The translations under genes were made by a program, and so were the position numbers. From Nonomuraea jabiensis (lineage in GTDB: Bacteria > Actinomycetota > Actinomycetes > Streptosporangiales > Streptosporangiaceae), in contig NZ_JACHMB010000001.1 in the NCBI RefSeq assembly GCF_014204795.1, forward strand, positions 9,312,501-9,376,500: DNA of 64,000 nucleotides, given 5' to 3'. Position 1 is the stretch's first letter; each line of letters opens with the position of its first letter. The notes under the pieces are model-generated. The model saw only the letters and a program-made list of their open reading frames with translations. It searched no databases and was not told where the DNA came from. This document shows, in pieces, positions 42,792 to 52,475 of the stretch.

Positions 42792-43904
42792 GTATCCGGC
42801 TATGGCCGGGATGTCGTGCAAGAGACCGAACATGGTGGGCTATTGGCCGAGCCCGAGGGCATTTCACTGGGTGCTCTCCAGTTGGTGAGCCCGGCCGGAG
42901 CGTGGCTGGCCGCTGTCCAATTGGAGGCATGGGACGCCGAGCCCGAGGATGAACCCGGCCAGCCATGGGCAGAGGCGGGGCGGGTTCTGTATTGGAGTCC
43001 GGGCGGCATCGTGACCGTCAGCGGCATGGGACACAGCCCGACGGGACAGAAGCTCCTCTTGGGACCACCTTGTTTCGCCTACTGGCTGAGCGCCTACACC
43101 GGCTCGGTACGCAGCGAGCCAGCCTCCTGGGATCCCGGCGAAACCGTAGCCGTCGACGAACGCTGGCTGCTGCGGTTCTGGCCGGTGGCCGACGTCTCCG
43201 GACCCGCTCTACGTGGGGAAGACGACAGCGGGCATATGGTCAGGATGCGCGAGATCCTCGCGCTCGAACCCGGCACGGCACCACCACGGCCGCAGGCCTG
43301 GGCAGCACTGCGGCCGCACCCGCAGCCCGACACCGCCACCGCGGTGATGCGCTTCAACCCGCCGGAATCCGACCGTGTGACGGTAGGCCACCCTGCGCAA
43401 GCCGGCAGCGCTTCGGAGACCGACGGGGGACGCATAACAGTCTCGTCCGTCGATACAGAAAATGACCCACAACTGGTCCACGAGGTGCTGGGCGACCTGC
43501 TGTACGACGTGCTCGGCAACCTGCCGCAGAACGTGTGGTCCTGGTCGCGATCGATGCTGGAGGACTACGCGACGCAGTTGCGTGTGGACCGGCGCATAGG
43601 CCGGGAGCTGAACCCGGCTAGCATGCCCACGCTGGTGCTGAAGGCATCCAGTGTGCGCACACCGTTCTTCGGGACCGAGCCGGGCTTCAGCGGGCGCGCC
43701 TGGGTATGGGGATCCGAGGAGAACGGCCACGCCGAGGTGCTGTCGGTCGACAGGGAAGTGATCGCCCGCGACCGCCTCCGTCAGAACACGCTGTTCACGG
43801 GCATTGTCACCATCTTGCGCAAGGAGAACGACTTCGTCGAGGTCCGTGCGGCGACGCAGGCGGAGGCCGCACGGGTGATCGACGTAGAGAGGTTACGCGG
43901 TTAA
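42786..43904 (+). pseudogene. 3' part of the gene split by the 18-kb transposon
   Basis: Reads in frame from the duplicated TACGAC: YDVSGYGRDVVQETEHGGLL...LVSPAGAWLAAVQLEAWDAEPEDEPGQPW...GDLLYDVLGNLPQNVWSWSRSMLEDYATQLRVDRRIGRELNPASM...ARVIDVERLRG. With the 23 residues from 24648-24716 it gives a soluble protein of about 393 residues with no domain I recognise. A GTG at 42816 could permit a shorter product from the remnant, but it has no obvious ribosome site. Confidence 0.85.
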
Positions 43905-43908
43905 CGTC

Positions 43909-43936
43909 CCAGGGGTCGCCGTAGGTTGACCCCTGG
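43909..43936. terminator. Hairpin terminator after the split gene
   Basis: CCAGGGGTC, 10-base loop, GACCCCTGG: 9-bp perfect stem, 4 bp after the stop codon. Confidence 0.6.
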
Positions 43937-44059
43937 TCAGCGATGGATCCCGGGGCCACGAGCGATGCCACGCACCATCCAGGAGCGGTGCTGCTCCAGG
44001 AGCGTATCCAGCGGCGAGGCCGATGCCCGCTCAGCCACGATGATCCTGGTCTCGCGGAG

Positions 44060-44230
44060 AGAGGTCCGCCCGCCGCTTCCTTCATGAGCAGGCGACGATC
44101 AAGGATGCCTTCGCGCCTCAGGCCCTGACGGGAGCCGATATCAACGCCTTCCTGTTATGCGAATGCGAATGCGTCTCGGCGGTTCGGCCAAGGGGCGCAT
44201 GGCGGAGCTGCGCTCTTTGCTGGGAGGAGC
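44060..44230 (+). pseudogene. Phage-type integrase N-terminal remnant
   Basis: Plus-strand frames give LTGADINAFLLCECECVSA and, shifted, GSAKGRMAELRSLLG. Together they match the core-binding domain of actinobacterial tyrosine integrases (TGADVxAFLLRECxRVSxGSAKGRVxELRSLLRFL). No catalytic part is present. Confidence 0.45.
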
Positions 44231-44388
44231 GGGTCAAGGTGCAGCGCCCGCAGGCGAAGCCGAGGACGAACGATCTTGACGCGGCACGAGCAGTGGCCTT
44301 CATCCTCGCACCGAGAAAGAACAGCGGCACGGTGGGCAAGCGAGCCCAGCCACAGATGAGCTGAGCGTCGCCAGAGACGTGGCCTTGC

Positions 44389-45156
44389 TCAAGGCATGCC
44401 GGCGTTGGCAGCAAGGAACGACAGCACCGTTGGCAGAACGTCGGTCGATCTGTCCCAGCAGCCCTTGTGATCTGCGCCGGAGATGGACAAAAAGGTTGCG
44501 CCTGAGCTCTCGGCGAAGGCGCGCATCGGCTCGTGCCAAGGGTCGGCCGTGCCCGCGTACAGCAGCATCGGCACGCCGGAATCGGCGAGTTTCAGCCCAA
44601 GTCCAGGCTCGCGCGAGAACGCCTCATAATTGGCGCGGAACCCGGCAGGATCTCCCGCCTCGATCAGGGCGGCCTGATAGGGATCGGCGACGGCGCCTTG
44701 CTTCATCAGCGTGTACGCGTCGGTGTCGGCGGGCAGACCGAGCAGGCGCAGCGTAGGGCCGACCACGGAGCGGAAACCGTCGACAGGATCGAACCCGCCG
44801 GCCACCAGGCAGGTCAGACGGTCAGGCGTGTGCGCGGCGACCGCGTACCCTGTCATGGCTCCGAGCGAGTATCCCCACAACGCGGCCCGTTCGACGCCGA
44901 CCTCGTCCAGCACCGCCGTGACAGAGTCCACCCGCCGTTCAAGCGAATAGTCCTCGGCCTGGTGCGGGGCGTCGCTGCCCCCCAGGCCGAGTGGGTCGAC
45001 GGTAATTACGGTGTGGGTGGACGTAAGTGCGGACGTGTAGCCGCTGTGCGCCCAATGTGCCCCGTCCTGGAACATGCCTGGATGAAGCACCAGCGCAGGA
45101 CCATCACCGGAGACCTCGTAGGAAATCTTGCAGCCGTTGCTGCGTGCGATGGGCAC
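44389..45156 (-). CDS. Alpha/beta hydrolase
   Basis: 255 residues. Nucleophile elbow GYSLGAMTGYAVA (Ser), acid in YAGTADPWHEP (Asp) and base in SGADHKGCW (His), with the oxyanion-side motif HPGMFQDGAHW near the N-terminus. A typical small esterase/hydrolase of unknown substrate, cytoplasmic. Divergent from an HxlR regulator, with an inverted repeat in the shared intergenic region, so probably regulated by it. Confidence 0.9.
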   Translation of the reverse strand: MPIARSNGCKISYEVSGDGPALVLHPGMFQDGAHWAHSGYTSALTSTHTVITVDPLGLGGSDAPHQAEDYSLERRVDSVTAVLDEVGVERAALWGYSLGAMTGYAVAAHTPDRLTCLVAGGFDPVDGFRSVVGPTLRLLGLPADTDAYTLMKQGAVADPYQAALIEAGDPAGFRANYEAFSREPGLGLKLADSGVPMLLYAGTADPWHEPMRAFAESSGATFLSISGADHKGCWDRSTDVLPTVLSFLAANAGMP

Positions 45157-45210
45157 GTGTTGTTTCCCTCATCTGTTCACGAAGATCCTGCGCCTGCACG
45201 CAGGACCGTT

Positions 45211-45234
45211 ACGATTGATAACGGGGTCAATCGT
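45211..45234. promoter_or_regulatory. Inverted repeat, likely HxlR operator
   Basis: ACGATTGA, 8-bp spacer, TCAATCGT between the divergent hydrolase and HxlR genes. Perfect 8-bp arms, extendable with one mismatch. Confidence 0.5.
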
Positions 45235-45271
45235 GACGCATGCTTAGAAAGTTTTGGAAGAAGGCACTTTC

Positions 45272-45682
45272 TTGTCGCAACGGAACACCGGGGTAACAAA
45301 CCAGCTCACGCCCGCGACGACGGCACCCGCCCCAGACGATTGCCCGCTGCCCGAGGTCCTCAGCTTGATCGGTGGCAAGTGGAGCGCTCAGGTGCTGGTC
45401 GAGCTGGGCAACGGTCCACGCCGCTTCACGCAGCTGGAGCGCGCGATCGCGGGCATCAGCCGTCGCATGCTGACCGTGAGCTTGCGTGATCTCGAACGCA
45501 ACGGGCTCATCACCCGAACCGTGTACCCGGATTCCCCGCCGCGAGTGGAGTACGCCACTACTCCATTGATCGAGGACATACGCGAGCCTCTGGAAGCACT
45601 CACGGAATGGGCCCGTCTTGCGGCCCCTGCCATCACCGCAGCCCGCCGCGCCTACGACGGTTCGGCCGATTCACATCCCTGA
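45272..45682 (+). CDS. HxlR-family winged-helix regulator
   Basis: 136 residues from a TTG at 45272 with GGAAGAAGG seven bases upstream (a TTG at 45254 is also open). The HxlR core is clear: CPLPEVLSLIGGKWSAQVLVELGNGPRRFTQLERAIAGISRRMLTVSLRDLERNGLITRTVYPDSPPRVEYATTPL. HxlR proteins sense aldehydes, quinones or redox signals and usually control a divergent enzyme gene, here the hydrolase. Confidence 0.9.
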   Translation: MSQRNTGVTNQLTPATTAPAPDDCPLPEVLSLIGGKWSAQVLVELGNGPRRFTQLERAIAGISRRMLTVSLRDLERNGLITRTVYPDSPPRVEYATTPLIEDIREPLEALTEWARLAAPAITAARRAYDGSADSHP

Positions 45683-45867
45683 TGCGCTGTCGTTTCTCAC
45701 CGACATTACTATCGGGTACTGGAATCTGAGGCTGTCGTCGACAAACGCCGCTACTCGTCACGGACGAAACGGACAAGGCGATCAGTGGCGCGTAGCACCC
45801 TCGCAGTGCATCCGGGCCTGCCGTTGTGCCGCCCGAGAGCATGGGCTCTGCGAGCCGGCAGTTCGAG

Positions 45868-46728
<861 letters not shown>

Positions 46729-46739
46729 GTCGGATCCGT

Positions 46740-47108
46740 TCAGGTGTTGAGGGTCATGGTGCGGTCCACCGCGATCTCGATCACGACCCGGCCGGGCGGC
46801 GCGGGCGGCGGCGAACCGTAACGTCGGAGGTAGCGCCGGGCGGCCTCGGCCACCCGGCGTGGATCGTCGGACACCGTCGCGGTGCCCTCAAGGGTGACCC
46901 AGCGGAACCCGTCGACCTGGCAGAGCGCGGCGCGGCCGCCCCGTACCAGGTTGCGGGCCTTGCGGGAGGCGGCGACGGTCAGCACGCGGGCCATTCCACC
47001 GTCCCAGGTGAAGCGGACCGCCACCACGTGCGGGGACCCGTCGGGCCGCAGGGTCGTCAGCGTGGCCACGCGGGGTTCTGCCAGGAAGGACTCCATCGAG
47101 CCGGTCAC
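46740..47108 (-). CDS. PPOX-class (F420/FMN) split-barrel protein
   Basis: 122 residues from a GTG at 47108 (or 118 from the ATG at 47096). FLAEPRVATLTTLRPDGSPHVVAVRFTWDGGMARVLTVAASRKARNLVRGGRAALCQVDGFRWVTLEGTATVSDDPRRVAEAARRYLRRYG is the standard split-barrel flavin/F420-binding pattern. Likely an F420-dependent reductase of unknown substrate; F420 use is typical of actinobacteria. In an operon with the dehalogenase. Confidence 0.82.
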   Translation of the reverse strand: MTGSMESFLAEPRVATLTTLRPDGSPHVVAVRFTWDGGMARVLTVAASRKARNLVRGGRAALCQVDGFRWVTLEGTATVSDDPRRVAEAARRYLRRYGSPPPAPPGRVVIEIAVDRTMTLNT

Positions 47109-47388
47109 GAGGTGAGCCTCATGGGGAGGGCTCCGCGCGGTGCCATCAGCGGTGGGTGGCGGCGTTGCGGGCGGCCCAGCCCGCGAATGTGGGGCATGAA
47201 CTGCTCCGCGAACCACACCTCCTCGCCTGCCGTGACAACGATCATGATTTCCCAGCCCTACTTAGTTAGTTAGTTGGCTGACTCAGTGAGGAAACCATAG
47301 TGGGTGGGCGAGGCCTCTGTCCATAGTTAGTGGCCTGACCAACTCACTGGCCGTCGTCAAGAGGGATCGCCTGAACCTGGGGCAGGCG

Positions 47389-48252
47389 TCATCGATGACT
47401 GCGGTGGACGGTCTCCGGGCCGACGACGCGGAGCAGCTCCAGAGCCTCGATGCTCTTGGATCCGGGCGGCGGCGTGAAGAGGCGCAGGCGCTGGTCCGCG
47501 GCCTGCGTCTGCAGCATCTCGAAGTCGAATTCGATGGGCCCGACGGACGGATGCATGACGCGCAGCCGGCTCTCGCGGCGCACGGCCACCTCGTGCCGCG
47601 GCCAGAGGGCGGCGAACTCCTCGCTCGCCGTCTCGAGCCGGGCGATCAGGGTGCTCGAGGAGTGGTCGTAGCCGCGGCGCGTCGCCGCGGCCCGCAGGTC
47701 TGCGACGTGCAGGCGGCTCAGGCGGTCGTGTTCCTCGACGGGGTACGCCTCGCGTACGAACGGGTCGGTGAACCAGCGCCACACGATGTTCCGGTCCGGT
47801 TCCTCGATCGTGCACACGCACCCGAACAGGGCCTCGGCCAGGGGATTCTGCGCGAGCAGGTCACCGAGGTCGGTAAGGAGCTGGGCGGGGGTGTCGCCCA
47901 GCCGGTCGAGAAGGTAGAGCAGGCCGGGACGGACGTGGTTTCCGGCGCGCGCCCCTTCGGGCGGCCGGTGACCCGCCAGCAGGTAGAGGTGAGCCGTTTC
48001 GTCCTCGGTCAGCCGCAGGGCCCGGGCGAGCGCGGTCAGCAGCTGGACCGACGGCTGGGAGCTGCGGGCCTGTTCGAGCCGCATCACGTAGTCGGCTGAT
48101 ACCCCGGCCAGCTGGGCCACCTCTTCGCGGCGCAGGCCGGGCGTGCGGCGCCGCGGTCCGGCGGTCAGGCCGGCGTCCTGCGGCTGGAGCCGCTCGCGGG
48201 AACGGCGAAGGAAGTCCGCCAGCCTGGCGCGGTCCAGCTTCATGTCATCCAT
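47389..48252 (-). CDS. Xre-type regulator with MmyB-like ligand domain
   Basis: 287 residues. N-terminal helix-turn-helix LADFLRRSRERLQPQDAGLTAGPRRRTPGLRREEVAQLAGVSADYVMRLEQARSSQPSVQLLTALARAL, then the MmyB-like domain (NIVWRWFTDPFVREAYPVEEHDRLSRLHVADLRAAATRRG...RLRVMHPSVGPIEFDFEMLQ). These regulators commonly control a neighbouring short-chain reductase or flavoprotein. The PPOX/dehalogenase operon lies downstream on the same strand. Confidence 0.92.
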   Translation of the reverse strand: MDDMKLDRARLADFLRRSRERLQPQDAGLTAGPRRRTPGLRREEVAQLAGVSADYVMRLEQARSSQPSVQLLTALARALRLTEDETAHLYLLAGHRPPEGARAGNHVRPGLLYLLDRLGDTPAQLLTDLGDLLAQNPLAEALFGCVCTIEEPDRNIVWRWFTDPFVREAYPVEEHDRLSRLHVADLRAAATRRGYDHSSSTLIARLETASEEFAALWPRHEVAVRRESRLRVMHPSVGPIEFDFEMLQTQAADQRLRLFTPPPGSKSIEALELLRVVGPETVHRSHR

Positions 48253-48290
48253 CCTCGACGCCCCGATCCGTTGCTCGTGCCATGCCTGCC

Positions 48291-48322
48291 AGGAGAGCCG
48301 ATCCTAGGGAATTGGCTCTCCT
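48291..48322. promoter_or_regulatory. Inverted repeat, likely Xre operator
   Basis: AGGAGAGCC, 14-bp spacer, GGCTCTCCT, 39 bp upstream of the Xre start. Perfect 9-bp arms. Confidence 0.5.
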
Positions 48323-48466
48323 CCTCATCGCGCCGGCATCCGCGCGGATGATGGGCGTGGCCGGGTGTTCACGGGCACCAGCACGGCGGTGCTGCCGGAT
48401 CTTCCGGGAAGCGAATACTGGTACAGGGCGCCGCTGACCGGACCTCGCATGCGCTGACGTGCCTCG

Positions 48467-49156
48467 TCACGGTGACGTGCGACGAGATCGGCCGGCTTCG
48501 TGTGCCCAGCGTTCGGTGAAGAGCCGGTCCGTGGGCGGGTCGCCGGGCAGCGGACGCGGGTGGCAGGTGCGCAGGCCGTCCACGGCGATGGCGAGAACGC
48601 GCCGGTGAGCGGCGGCGGCGGCTTCGACGAGATCCTCGCGCCCCTGCTTGCGTAGCTGGTCCAGGGCGGGCGATCTGCCGAACTGCTCGATCAGCAGCGA
48701 GATGTCGACGGCGGTGACGTCCGGCCTGAGTGCGCCGGCACGGTGGGCGCGCGCGACGAGCTCAGCGAGCAGCTCATCGGAACGGTCGGACTTGGCCTGC
48801 ATCTCCTCGGTGACCTCGATGGTGCCGGCGATCGGGGCGAGCGATCCTTGGCCGGACTCCGCGCAGGTGACGATGAAGGAGGCCAGCCCTTCCCATGGAT
48901 CGTCCTCGGCGAGACCTCGTTCGGCGGCTTGGTTCCAGCTGTCGAGGGACAGTTCGGCCAGGCGCTGGAAGAGCTCCTCCTTGGTGCGGTAGCGGCGGTA
49001 GAGGCTGCCGATGCCGACCCCGGCGGCCGCTGCGATGGCCGCGACCGAAGCGTGTTCGCCGTCGGCCGCCAGCACGTGGCGTGCCGCCTGCAGGAGGGCC
49101 CGGTCGTTGCGCTCGGCTTCCGCCCGCCTGGGGCCGCGGCGCTGGGATTCGGTCAT
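48467..49156 (-). CDS. TetR-family regulator
   Basis: 229 residues. N-terminal helix-turn-helix DRALLQAARHVLAADGEHASVAAIAAAAGVGIGSLYRRYRTKEELFQRL; the rest is an all-helical ligand domain of the SbtR-like group. Divergent from the oxidoreductase/exporter operon at 49246, with two copies of a 16-bp operator-like site between. Likely represses both directions until a toxic ligand binds. Confidence 0.92.
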   Translation of the reverse strand: MTESQRRGPRRAEAERNDRALLQAARHVLAADGEHASVAAIAAAAGVGIGSLYRRYRTKEELFQRLAELSLDSWNQAAERGLAEDDPWEGLASFIVTCAESGQGSLAPIAGTIEVTEEMQAKSDRSDELLAELVARAHRAGALRPDVTAVDISLLIEQFGRSPALDQLRKQGREDLVEAAAAAHRRVLAIAVDGLRTCHPRPLPGDPPTDRLFTERWAHEAGRSRRTSP

Positions 49157-49178
49157 GCCGGCAGCATACCGAACTTGC

Positions 49179-49194
49179 GGAGCGAATTACTCCG
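49179..49194 (+). promoter_or_regulatory. TetR operator, site 1
   Basis: GGAGCGAATTACTCCG, an imperfect palindrome. The inverse of site 2 matches it at 14 of 16 bases. Confidence 0.65.
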
Positions 49195-49213
49195 GTTGTA
49201 AGGTCGCCTCAAT

Positions 49214-49229
49214 CGGAGCATTTCGCTCC
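49214..49229 (-). promoter_or_regulatory. TetR operator, site 2
   Basis: Read on the minus strand, GGAGCGAAATGCTCCG; 35 bp from site 1, centre to centre, and just before the ribosome site of the oxidoreductase gene. Confidence 0.65.
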
Positions 49230-49245
49230 TATTGAGGAGGCAGTC

Positions 49246-50193
49246 ATGCATGCTGTGGTCATGGATCGCTTCGGCGGGCCGGAGGTGCTGCGCGTCCGGG
49301 AGGTCGAAGACCCGGTGCCGGGGCCGGGGCAGGTGCTCGTGGCGGTGGACTACGCCGGGATCACGTACGTCGAGACGCAGGTGCGGGCCGGTCGCGGGCC
49401 CGCGGCCCACCAGCGGCCACCGCTTCCGCGCATCCCCGGCAACGGGGTGGGCGGGCGCGTCTCGGCTGTCGGCCCGGGGGTGGATGCCGCGCTGGTCGGG
49501 CAGACCGTGGTGACCACGACGGGCGGCACCGGCGGCTATGCGGAGCTGGCCGTGGCCCGGGTGGAGGACCTCGTCCCCGTCCCGGCGCAGGTGACGCTGC
49601 GGGATGCGGTGGCGCTGCTGGCCGACGGCCGGACAGCGGTGCTCCTGCACCGGCGGGCCGAGGTGCGTCCGGGCGAGTGGGTGCTGGTGGAGGCGGCCGC
49701 CGGCGGTGTCGGCAGTCTGCTGGTCCAGCTGGCCGCCGCCTCGGGGGCGAAGGTGGTCGGCGCTGCCCGCGGTCCGGGCAAGGAGGCGTTGGTCGCCTCG
49801 CTGGGTGCTCTCGCCTACGTGGACTACTCCAAGCCGGGGTGGGAACGCGAGGTCGCCGAGATGAGCGGAGGCGTCGATCTCGTCTTCGACGGAGTCGGCG
49901 GCGTCGTGGGCGCGCAGGGCATGCGCGCCGTACGGCCCGGCGGCCGGGCCAGCGTGTACGGCATGGCCTCCGGCTCCTGGACCGAGCCGGCCGCCCAGGT
50001 GACGGTCGTCCCCGACGGCGGCGTTCCGACCCCGGCGGAGACCCGGGCGCTGGCCGAGGAGGCGCTCGCGCACGCCGCGGCCGGCCGGCTGCGCCCGATC
50101 ATCGGCCAGACCTACCCCCTGGCCGAGGCCGCCGAGGCGCACCGGGCGATCGAAGCCCGCGCCACGATCGGCAAGACCCTGCTGATCCCGTGA
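49246..50193 (+). CDS. Quinone oxidoreductase-like (MDR family) NADPH enzyme
   Basis: 315 residues from the ATG at 49246 with GAGGAGG upstream. MHAVVMDRFGGPEVLRVREVEDPVPGPGQVLVAVDYAGI is the standard start of zinc-independent quinone reductases. The cofactor fold is VLVEAAAGGVGSLLVQLAAASGAKVVGAARG (AxxGxVG). It reduces quinones or enones with NADPH. Its TGA overlaps the GTG of the exporter by 4 bp. Confidence 0.92.
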   Translation: MHAVVMDRFGGPEVLRVREVEDPVPGPGQVLVAVDYAGITYVETQVRAGRGPAAHQRPPLPRIPGNGVGGRVSAVGPGVDAALVGQTVVTTTGGTGGYAELAVARVEDLVPVPAQVTLRDAVALLADGRTAVLLHRRAEVRPGEWVLVEAAAGGVGSLLVQLAAASGAKVVGAARGPGKEALVASLGALAYVDYSKPGWEREVAEMSGGVDLVFDGVGGVVGAQGMRAVRPGGRASVYGMASGSWTEPAAQVTVVPDGGVPTPAETRALAEEALAHAAAGRLRPIIGQTYPLAEAAEAHRAIEARATIGKTLLIP

Positions 50194-51554
50194 ACACGCC
50201 GAACGCAAGCCCGGCCACCTCTGCCACGACCGCCCGCGCCCTCCTGCCGCTGACCGCGACGGTCCTGGTGGGTGCGATGGCAGCGCTGCTGGACACCACG
50301 ATCGTCGCGGTGGCGCTGGACGAGCTGGCCAGGGACCTGGCCGCGCCGGTGACGATGATCCAGTGGGTCACCACCTCGTACGTGCTGGCGATGACCGCCG
50401 TCATCCCGCTGGTGGGCTGGTCGGTCGGCCGCTTCGGCGCCCGCGCCGTGTGGCTGACGGCCCTGGGGCTGTTCCTGCTCGGGTCGATCCTGTGCGGCGC
50501 CGCGTGGTCGGCAGGCTCGCTCATCGCCTTCCGGGCGCTGCAGGGGCTGGGCGGTGGCATGATCCTGCCTGTGACGCAGCTCGTCCTGGCCCGGGCCGCG
50601 GGACCCGAACGCCTGGGCCGGGTGATGGGCACGGTCGGCTTCGTCGGGCAGATCGCCCCGATCTCCGGGCCCGTGCTCGGCGGCGTGCTGATCGACGGCT
50701 GGGGATGGCGCTGGATCTTCCTCGTCAACGTGCCGCTCGTCCTGGTCTCGATGGCCATGACGTGGCGGTGGTTCCCCCGGGACGAGGAGCGCGACGAACG
50801 CCGGCTCGACCTTGTCGGGCTGCTCCTGCTGCCGGCCGGAGTGGTCGCCCTGCTGCACGCGCTGACCGGGCTGGAGACGCGGGCCGGGATCGGGGCCGCG
50901 ACCCTGACGGCGGTGGCGGGGGCCGGGCTCCTGGCCGCGTTCATCACGCGTTCGCTCCGCCGGGCCGAGGCGAGCCTGCTCGACCTGCGGCTCTTCGCCG
51001 ATCGCGCCTTCCGGTCGGGGACGGTCATGATGTTCGTCCTCGGCGTCACGAGCTGGGGGCCGATGTTCCTGCTGCCGCTGTACTACCAGCGGCTGCACGG
51101 CCTGTCCGCGCTCGACGCCGGGCTGGCGCTCGCTCCCCAGACCCTCGGTATCGCGCTGGCGTCCCTGCTGGTCGGCCGGTACGCCGACCGCCTGCCGCCG
51201 CGTCCGCTGGCCCTCGCCGGGATGGCCGCGGCCACCCTGGGCACCCTTCCGTTCGTCTTCGCCACCCCTGACACCGACGCTCTCCTGCTGAGCGTGGCGT
51301 TGCTCCTGCGCGGAGCCGGATTCGGCGTCGCCAGTCTGCCCGTCAGCGTCGCCGTCTACCGCACCCTGCGCCCGGCCGCCATCCCGCACGCCACCAGCGC
51401 CAGCACCATCGTGCAACGGATCGGCGCCGCCACCGGCACCGCGCTGATGGCCGTCATCCTCCAGGCCGGCGGCTTCGCCCTAGCTCTCACCTGGATGTTC
51501 CTCCTCACCGCAACCGGCCTGGTCATGGCCGCAAGCCTGCCCGGCCGCAAATGA
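50190..51554 (+). CDS. MFS drug exporter, DHA2 (14-TM) type
   Basis: 454 residues from a GTG overlapping the preceding stop (GTGA). LLDTTIVAVALDELARDLAAPVTMIQWVTTSYVLAMTAVIPLVGWSVGRFGARAVW is the DHA2 signature (LDxTIVNVALP; WVxTxYxL). RALQGLGGGMILPVTQLVLARAAGPERLGRVMG and ISGPVLGGVLIDGWGWRWIFLVNVP complete motifs B and C. A proton-driven exporter of drug-like compounds, co-transcribed with the oxidoreductase under the TetR. Confidence 0.92.
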   Translation: MNTPNASPATSATTARALLPLTATVLVGAMAALLDTTIVAVALDELARDLAAPVTMIQWVTTSYVLAMTAVIPLVGWSVGRFGARAVWLTALGLFLLGSILCGAAWSAGSLIAFRALQGLGGGMILPVTQLVLARAAGPERLGRVMGTVGFVGQIAPISGPVLGGVLIDGWGWRWIFLVNVPLVLVSMAMTWRWFPRDEERDERRLDLVGLLLLPAGVVALLHALTGLETRAGIGAATLTAVAGAGLLAAFITRSLRRAEASLLDLRLFADRAFRSGTVMMFVLGVTSWGPMFLLPLYYQRLHGLSALDAGLALAPQTLGIALASLLVGRYADRLPPRPLALAGMAAATLGTLPFVFATPDTDALLLSVALLLRGAGFGVASLPVSVAVYRTLRPAAIPHATSASTIVQRIGAATGTALMAVILQAGGFALALTWMFLLTATGLVMAASLPGRK

Positions 51555-51628
51555 ACCGGCAACCCCGCCAAGGACAGGCATCATCCGCCCGGGATGCAAC
51601 GGCGAGGCCGTGGCCGGGTAGGGAAGCG

Positions 51629-51659
51629 CGGTGGACTCTCCCACTGTGGGAGAGTCCAC
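51629..51659. promoter_or_regulatory. Perfect 14-bp palindrome, MerR operator
   Basis: GGTGGACTCTCCCA, 3-bp spacer, TGGGAGAGTCCACC, ending 10 bp before the MerR start. The CTCTCCC/GGGAGAG core is like operators of MerR-type drug regulators, which sit between -35 and -10. Confidence 0.7.
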
Positions 51660-51668
51660 CATGGTGAC

Positions 51669-52475
51669 GTGCAAGGCGAACTTCTCACCATCGGGCGCTT
51701 CGCCCGCCTGTGCCGGCTCAGCGTCAAGCAGCTACGGCACTACGACGAGGTGGGCCTGCTGGCCCCGGTCCACGTGGACGCCGGCTCCGGCTACCGCTAC
51801 TACGCCCCCGAACAGGCACGCGATGCCCTGACCATCGCCCTGCTGCGCGAAATGGACCTGCCCCTGGCCGTGATCGCCCAGGCCCTGGCCGCCGAGCCCG
51901 AGTCCAGGGCGCGGATCCTGCGCGCCGAGCGGGACCGGCTGGCCGAACGGATCAGCCGGGACCGGGCGCGGCTGGAGATGCTGGAGCGGCTGGCGGAGGG
52001 TGGCCTGCCAGGCTACGAGGTGACGATGGGCAGGGAGCCGGAGCGGCGGCTGGCGGTGGCGCGAGCGGTCTGCGGCCCCGCGGAGATCGGGGAGAAGGTC
52101 GAGGAGTGCGTGAGCCGGCTGCTGCCCGTGCTCGGCAAGGCGGGGATCGCGTGGGAGCCGCCGCTGTGGGCGCTGTACCCGCTGGATCTGGAAGAGCGGA
52201 TGGAGATCGCCGTCGGAGCGCAGACGCCGCAGGGGGAAGAGGCGCCCGGCCTGGAGTTCGAGGTGCTGCCCGGCGGACCCGTGGCCGAGACCGTGCACAT
52301 CGGGCCCTACGCCCAGCTGCCCTTGGCCTACAACGCGCTCTTCGCCGCCATCCACGAGCGCGGGCTGCGTCCGAAGGCGCCCGTACGTGAGGCCTATCTC
52401 GTCGGCCCGGCGGAGGCGCCGCAGGAAGAACTGATGACCCGGCTGATCATCCCCATCCAGGAGAGCACGGCATGA
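51669..52475 (+). CDS. MerR-family regulator with GyrI-like effector domain
   Basis: 268 residues from the GTG at 51669. The helix-turn-helix is LLTIGRFARLCRLSVKQLRHYDEVGLLAPVHVDAGSGYRYYAPEQARDALTIALLREMDLPLAVI, then a coiled coil. A BmrR/GyrI-like ligand domain follows (VTMGREPERRLAVARAVCGPAEIGEKV...VLPGGPVAETVHIGPYAQLPLAYNALFAAIHERGLRPKAPVREAYL). Senses hydrophobic cations or similar. It overlaps the next gene by 4 bp (ATGA), and a perfect palindrome precedes it, implying autoregulation of the two-gene unit. Confidence 0.92.
   Translation: MQGELLTIGRFARLCRLSVKQLRHYDEVGLLAPVHVDAGSGYRYYAPEQARDALTIALLREMDLPLAVIAQALAAEPESRARILRAERDRLAERISRDRARLEMLERLAEGGLPGYEVTMGREPERRLAVARAVCGPAEIGEKVEECVSRLLPVLGKAGIAWEPPLWALYPLDLEERMEIAVGAQTPQGEEAPGLEFEVLPGGPVAETVHIGPYAQLPLAYNALFAAIHERGLRPKAPVREAYLVGPAEAPQEELMTRLIIPIQESTA

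Noticed and set aside
47109..47260. A longer N-terminus of the PPOX-type protein, starting at 47246 or 47216
   Set aside because: The added residues are Pro/Ala/His-rich and not part of the family, which begins at the FLAEPRVATL block.
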